The translations under genes and the position numbers were made by a program. A stretch of 64,000 nt of DNA from Verticillium longisporum (Eukaryota > Ascomycota > Sordariomycetes > Glomerellales > Plectosphaerellaceae): the NCBI GenBank assembly GCA_019188255.1, contig JAETXT010000011.1, forward strand, positions 2,418,001-2,482,000. Direction: 5' to 3'. The first letter of the stretch is position 1. Every line of letters begins with the position of its first letter. The notes below the pieces were generated by a model. That model ran no database searches. It was not told the origin of the DNA and was given only the letters and a program-made list of their open reading frames with translations. This document shows positions 58,992-64,000 of the stretch, in pieces.

Positions 58992-60659
58992 CTAAAAGGC
59001 AATGAAGGTGCCCAACCGTGCTTCATTCTCTCGAGCGAACTGAATCCAGCACTCCGTATTCACTGTTGCACTTGCCCAAAAGACCTGCAAAAATTGCAGT
59101 GACGTGTTGTTGAACCATAATCCAGTGGTGGACAGCGAGGTGAGGTATAGCTGCTCAACCATAGCTTGCCTCTGCTTGTCGCCGCGGCACTCTGTTCCCG
59201 CAATGAAAAGAGGGAAGAAAAGGTCATGTGAAAGCGCCTGTGTAGGTCCTGCGAGTACAGAGTACATTTCCTGCAGAAGAGGGTCCAGTGTTGTACTGAC
59301 AAGGTTAGAAACCTTGTCAGCAGGTGCAAATGCTTGGTGGCTGTATATTAGGCTGGCGTAGTAGTGCGCCTTCAGCACTGCATCAAGACTCTGTCGTTTA
59401 AAGACTTCCTCTGCAGAAAAAGGACAGGAGGTAGAGAGATCATTGTAGGCCTCGTCGATCTTTTTGCGCCACTCTGCCATGTTCACTTCAGGGCCATTTC
59501 GGTATTGCATTTGCAGAGCACGATGTCGTCTACGTTCCTCGGTTGTGATCTCGTAGACGAGCCCTGTGAAAGCCCAGAAAGAGCCATCATAGATAGACCG
59601 CAGAGGCGGCTCGTGTGATGCACTTGTTCCTTGGCTGAACACTGAAATATTACTTAGTGTCTCCAGGTCCGCAACCTCTTTCAGCAGAAACCTCTGGACT
59701 GGGTTGAGAGGCTGCAGATTTCCATTCGGTAGATGCTGAAGGTCAATTACGGTGCGACACGCTCGCAAGTGGATATTCCAGTTCTTTGATCCTGGAATAA
59801 AAGCTTCAGAATAGCAAAGTGCAATCATTGTCGCGAGAATCTCCTGAACCGCCGAGCTAGGCGGGTGAGCTACTCGTGATGTGCCACAAGAATGCAGCTC
59901 TTTGCGCATCCTCTGGTTCAGCCCCCGAAGTGCCGCGTCATGGAGCTGTTGGTGGATACGACGGAAACGAGCCTTCTGATCTGGTGTTTTAGCTGAAGCG
60001 ATAGATAGGTGTGCGGCGGCAAGGCTGCCGATGGACAAGTGGAGGCAAGTGGGATGCTGGGTGTTGTTTCTGATCATTTGCCTCCACGGACTCTCCGGAG
60101 GGTCGACCCATGTCAAACGGGGGACGACTTGAGCCTGAAAGTGGCGGAGGAGGCTGCTGAAAAGTGCAGAGGAAGTGTGAGAATTGATGAGCCGTAGGTC
60201 TTGTATCGGCTGGAGCGCTGCGGGGCTGTGAGTCTGGAGTTGTCTGTCTACGATGTCAGACGGCGAACTATCAGACTCGAATGTTGACTTCAGATCGCGA
60301 TGTTGATTTGCTGAAACATCAGATCCACTGGCGGGATCATCGAGGACCGGTTTGCGCTTGCCGGAGAACTTGCCCCTGCTAGCAATCCCTCGATTCCATC
60401 GCACATTGACGGGCCCAAACCCGGGGCATCTCAGTTCTCGACTCTTGCACTTCAGACATGTCGGCAGGCTCCGGTCACATCTAATGCGTCGTTCAACACA
60501 GCATCGGCAATCTAATATGTCAGCCTATGTGGTCTATTTGACGACTCGCTCATCTGGGAACCGACCTTTCGATGCCGACCGACGATTTGATGGCAATGAG
60601 TCAATTCGAATATTTCTTTGCATGTTCTTGTGTGCTTTTATCTTACTCATCGTGGTCAT
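58992..60659 (-). CDS. Zn2Cys6 fungal transcription factor, 537 aa
   Basis: DNA-binding regulator. Exons (minus) 60659-60566 and 60511-58992. An in-frame TAG directly precedes the start ATG. The binuclear cluster CRCCVERRIRCDRSLPTC then LKCKSRELRC follows C-x2-C-x6-C-x6-C-x2-C-x6-C, starting right after the intron. The GTCGGT donor is weak, but the 54-nt intron has a CTGAC branch site and the join is in phase. The remaining 450 residues look like the helical fungal-specific transcription-factor domain (HIHLRACRTVIDLQHL, LLKEVADLETLSNISVF, YYASLIYSHQAF). It lies 259 bp downstream of the HRQ-type gene on the same strand, so it may regulate that gene; this is only proximity. Confidence 0.85.
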
Positions 60660-60918
60660 CTAATCTTACTCTGAAGAGTTACAAAAATCACGAGCGACGT
60701 TGTTTGACTGCATAGCACGCATCGATGTTTGTCCCGGCTAGCCCGAATATCGGACATTGCCATCGACTGAGTCGACTGCGGGGTCTAAACGACCTAGTCT
60801 GATGGAGACCACCACCCCTCGAGTGCTTGGCTTGGACAGTCCTCGCTGGAGAGTCTGACAACACAGCGTGAAAGCAGTGTCTCTATTTCAATAGCCATGA
60901 GCCCGAGGTAGGTGCTCG

Positions 60919-62229
60919 TCAAGAACGCATATATTTGCAAACAGTTTCGCCCCAGTGCGACGCACCTTTGTAGGTCCACATGCCTGGCGCATTGCCTTTT
61001 TTCAGCCCCTCGATAGCATCGGCGAACTGCAGGCCGAGGCCCTCTGCTTTGATTTCGGAAACATTGTACATGTACGTTTTGATAAAAAAGACAATCGCCC
61101 CCGTGTTCGGCAGACGGCTCAAAGTCTGCAATTCAGAGCGCAAGTAACTCTGCATCATTTGTAAAGCGTCAGCAACGAAAGTAATGGCAGCAACAGCGCG
61201 AGAAGTGTGGTGAAGTAAGTTGGCTTACATCTTCCATTCTTATCTCACTGCTCTTGATGGCTTCGTAGTCCTTTAATCTCAGATTTGCGTTGCAATCGAA
61301 CAGCTCAGGATGAGGCTGCACAGACCACTGTAGGAGGCATCGTCATCAGCTACCAAGCCCATCCCAGATGCCCGAACATCATGCTCCGAGAGACACTGAC
61401 ATTTGTGCGTTTAATGGGCTTCCCACTCTGCAGCTTCGAAAGAAAGCGCTGCATGCTGGGCCCAATTTTGTCATAGCTTGGTACCGGCTTGTGGATGGCG
61501 TCCAAGGTATTGCCCAGCTTCGCAACAGGGTCAAACCCCGAGGGGAAACACCAAAGGTGTGCAACCATACGAAGCCCCTCCGGCGACGGCACGAGGAACA
61601 CAAGGTCTTCCTCCACGATTTCACCGAGGATGCGCAATGCCTCTAGGGTTTCAGCTGGTGGCTTGGTGGGAAACGATCGCCCCGTAACCGAATTGGTGAG
61701 CTGCGTGTCTCGAGCGGAGAGCTGGAACATCAAAGGGAACCGAACTGGAAGGTACTGCCTCAGCAAGTAATCATAGAGTTCGCGTACGGGGGCTTCTCCG
61801 CCAGGCACAACACCCAGCACCGTGCCAGCATGTTCGGCCATGAGTTCTCGTCGATATTCGATTCGCTTGAGGTACCTCTCATCCATGGAGATGAGCGCTG
61901 AAGGCGTATCTGACTTTATGCCTGCTTAATATGTTAGATGAATGCCGAACTCAATAGTCTCATCGAGGATTCTTACCCATGGAGATGTTATAGATGGATC
62001 GGAATTCTCGTAACGACGATAGTCGGGCTGATTTCCAGTAAAAGTCCACCAGTGGCTTCACGGAAGCGTCATTCACAAGCGTCCTCGATGCCCGCTGCTG
62101 CCCTCTTTGGCTTTGGCGCCTTCGACTGATCCAGAGATACAAACAGAGGATATAGCACATAGCTACAGCAACAGAACTGATCCAGTTGGCGTCCATGGTG
62201 ACCAACAGCTTCACAAAGGTGTCCGTCAT
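60919..62229 (-). CDS. HRQ/DUF3445 heme-dependent oxidative N-demethylase-like protein, 367 aa
   Basis: Relative of the alpha subunit of bacterial heme-dependent oxidative N-demethylase; the fungal substrate is unknown. Exons (minus) 62229-61977, 61921-61401, 61327-61229 and 61149-60919, total divisible by three. A hydrophobic stretch at about residues 16-35 (WISSVAVAMCYILCLYLWI) followed by RRR predicts a membrane anchor with a cytosolic catalytic part. Family landmarks: MDERYLKRIEYRREL, EEDLVFLVPSPEGLRMVAHLWCFPSGF (shown in parts: VPSPEGLRMV, CFPSGF), AIHKPVPSY and, across intron 2, RTNWSVQPHPELF. The C-terminal RSELQTLSRLPNTGAIVFFIKTY is also typical. The intron 2 donor GTCAGT was chosen because it recreates the TNWS motif. 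Confidence 0.82.
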
Positions 62230-63252
62230 CGTCGCTGCCAGGGGCCTACCACAAAGAACCACGACGCAAAAAATGATGGGAACATGATGGGCAGAACGGT
62301 CATATATTGTCTACCTTAAGGTACCTATATATCTGTGGACGGCGTAAGTGTGAGTTGGTAGCCACATGGCGATATATTGATGAAGGGCGTTGACCTCCAT
62401 CAGGTGGGTGTCAATTGGGTTTCTCAATCGACCTTCTGAATCGAGTTTAGCCTCACGCCGCACAACGCCAGCGGAATCGGCCTCTAGAACTGGGAGCGTG
62501 GTTACCGATGAAAGTCGACGATGGTCGCGTGACGGATGAGTAATGGTGAAAAGGCCCCTGACGTTCGACGGGCAGAGAACGATGAGGGGGCCAGATCTCT
62601 CCCGTCCCAGGGCTCGGCTTGGGCGCGGTAATCCTCGGCAAGAGCGACACCGTGTAGAGGCTCTCCTTCTCCGGAAGACCCACCTCCAGAGCGGATTTTG
62701 GCCAGTCAGAAGACCGATAGATGCGAATGACGTCCTCTCCACCCGTGCACCTCCAAAAGCCGAGTGTCGCCGCTTTTAAAGGCTGCCGGGGCTGAATGAA
62801 CTCCTGGGCTAAATACACGATCCAATAGAGTCAAGGGCCGTACCATGGCAAGAACGGCGAGGCGGCTAGCCTCAATTAGGCTACCCGACATGGAAAAGCC
62901 CTGTAACAACCGCTGGAGCCTCTCCAGGCCTGCGGGCCCCGTTGCAAGCCGAGCGTCCCTCACATTAGTTGGCAGTCCTCTGCTACCGAGATTCCATGTG
63001 TGTGGCCGATGTTTCTGATAATTCGACCCTTCGCCGACGATCCTAAACCCTCGAAACCTTGAACCTAGACGCCTACCTAGGACGTAGCACATCGTCAACG
63101 ACCCCTCTCTGGAACGCGACTCTGGAGATGCAGTCTCGGTAGCAACCGAACCCCTTCGACACGTGAAGCCCACGAAGGCGCGTACGACCATCTCGAACTG
63201 AACCCCTCCTCCCGAACTTGCACCACCATCCCACCCTCGCGATCAGCCATAG
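62230..63252. other. intergenic, divergent promoter of HRQ-type and carrier genes
   Basis: Head-to-head spacer holding both promoters. Frames of 80-160 codons on the minus strand lack motifs. TAGGTACC-like motifs at 62,319-62,327 and 63,072-63,081. Confidence 0.5.
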
Positions 63253-64000
63253 ATGCCTTCCGCCCTCCTGGGACATGCCCCACCAATGGCCAGCGCAAAG
63301 GACGTCGTGCTGGCCAGAGCAGACAAAAAGAACCCGCCCTTGTGCCCAACCGACGACGACGACACCGTAGCCCTGAGGAAGAAGACCCGAAGCTTTGATT
63401 ATTTATGGCGCTCAGGCGTTGCTGGCGGTCTTGCTGGGTGTGCCGTATGTATCTTGTCTTTACTCCTGGCTCGATTGTCTTTATCTGACTCCAACTTCAG
63501 GCCAAAACCGTCGTTGCACCTCTCGATCGAGTGAAAATCCTGTTCCAGGCGAGCAGCCCTCAGTTCGCTAAATACACTGGCTCATGGTTCGGCGTCGTGA
63601 CCGCTATGCGAGATATCCACCGCCAAGATGGTGTCACAGGCCTCTTCCGCGGGCACTCGGCTACTCTTCTTCGGATCTTTCCTTACGCCGGCATCAAGTT
63701 CCTCGCCTACGAGCAGATTCGCTCCGTCGTTATCCGTAACCGCGACCAGGAGACCCCTTGGCGCCGCCTCATCAGCGGCTCCATGGCCGGCGTCACGTCC
63801 GTCTTCTTCACATATCCCCTCGAGGTCATCCGAGTCCGCCTCGCATTCGAGACAAAACACAGTCATTCCAGTCTCACCTCCATCTGCCGACGTATATACT
63901 CTGAAAACTTCTCCTCGAAACCATCGCTCGCGACAGCCACGACAGCTACTACGGCCTCTGGTATCGCAACGACACCTTCAGCTGCCGCAGCCGCCCTCAC
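63253..64000 (+). CDS. LEU5 homolog: mitochondrial carrier protein, Leu5/CoA-transporter type (partial, cut by window end)
   Basis: Inner-membrane solute carrier; the Leu5/Graves-disease-carrier branch imports coenzyme A or a precursor. Exon 1 63253-63444, intron 63,445-63,500, exon 2 continues past the window. Residues about 50-64 start helix 1 (WRSGVAGGLAGCA), and the first carrier signature follows the intron (APLDRVKILFQ). GLFRGHSATLLRIFPYAG and KFLAYEQIR follow, then the second-repeat signature FTYPLEVIRVRLAFE. A Thr/Ala-rich insert (TATTATTASGIATTP) starts in the second matrix loop, as in fungal Leu5 proteins. A second in-frame ATG at 63,286 could be the true start. The third repeat is not in the window. 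Confidence 0.85.

Overview
This window is nuclear DNA of a filamentous ascomycete, most likely a Sordariomycete. The genes carry many short introns (about 44-230 nt, mostly 48-62) with fungal-type branch sites. Families typical of Pezizomycotina are present: a Clr5-domain protein, a Zn2Cys6 regulator, DUF1774, a GH17 glucanase with a GPI-type tail, an arrestin-like protein and Tsc1. I cannot name the genus. All gene models were built by hand from reading frames, splice signals and family knowledge, and exon sums were checked for divisibility by three.

Layout. 1-8 kb: a C2H2-type zinc-finger protein and a glutamine-rich protein with a FAR1-like DNA-binding domain. 9.2-22.3 kb: the complete cytoplasmic dynein heavy chain, about 4,350 codons. 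24-38 kb, all plus strand: Clr5-domain protein, DUF1774 membrane protein, mitochondrial-type holo-ACP synthase (phosphopantetheinyl transferase), ABCC transporter, KE4-type ZIP zinc transporter. 38.1-43.3 kb: a gene desert with degenerate short repeats. 43.3-50 kb: arrestin-domain protein, an intron-containing tRNA-Tyr(GTA), a GH17 beta-1,3-glucanase (minus). 51-64 kb: Tsc1/hamartin (minus), divergent DJ-1/PfpI-type protein, mitochondrial ribosomal protein uL23m tail-to-tail with an MT-A70/METTL4-type methyltransferase, a Zn2Cys6 regulator, an HRQ-type heme-dependent N-demethylase-like protein (all three minus), and a Leu5-like mitochondrial carrier cut by the window end.

The genes are mostly housekeeping: microtubule motor, mitochondrial lipid and translation functions, zinc and xenobiotic transport, TOR control, wall remodelling. 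I see no secondary-metabolite cluster, transposon, virus or defence island.

The most striking result is a pattern across genes. Six reading-frame breaks in five otherwise intact, unrelated genes are each repaired by one extra base in a short homopolymer. The dynein gene carries an in-frame TGA inside a tight cluster of unusual, G-biased codons at the stalk/microtubule-binding-domain boundary. This looks more like consensus error in the assembly than biology, but it must be resolved before these genes are called broken. The more biological leads are a glutamine-rich FAR1 regulator, a GC-AG terminal intron in Tsc1, a stop-free 228-nt intron in the zinc transporter, and an unusual basic insert in the DJ-1-like protein.
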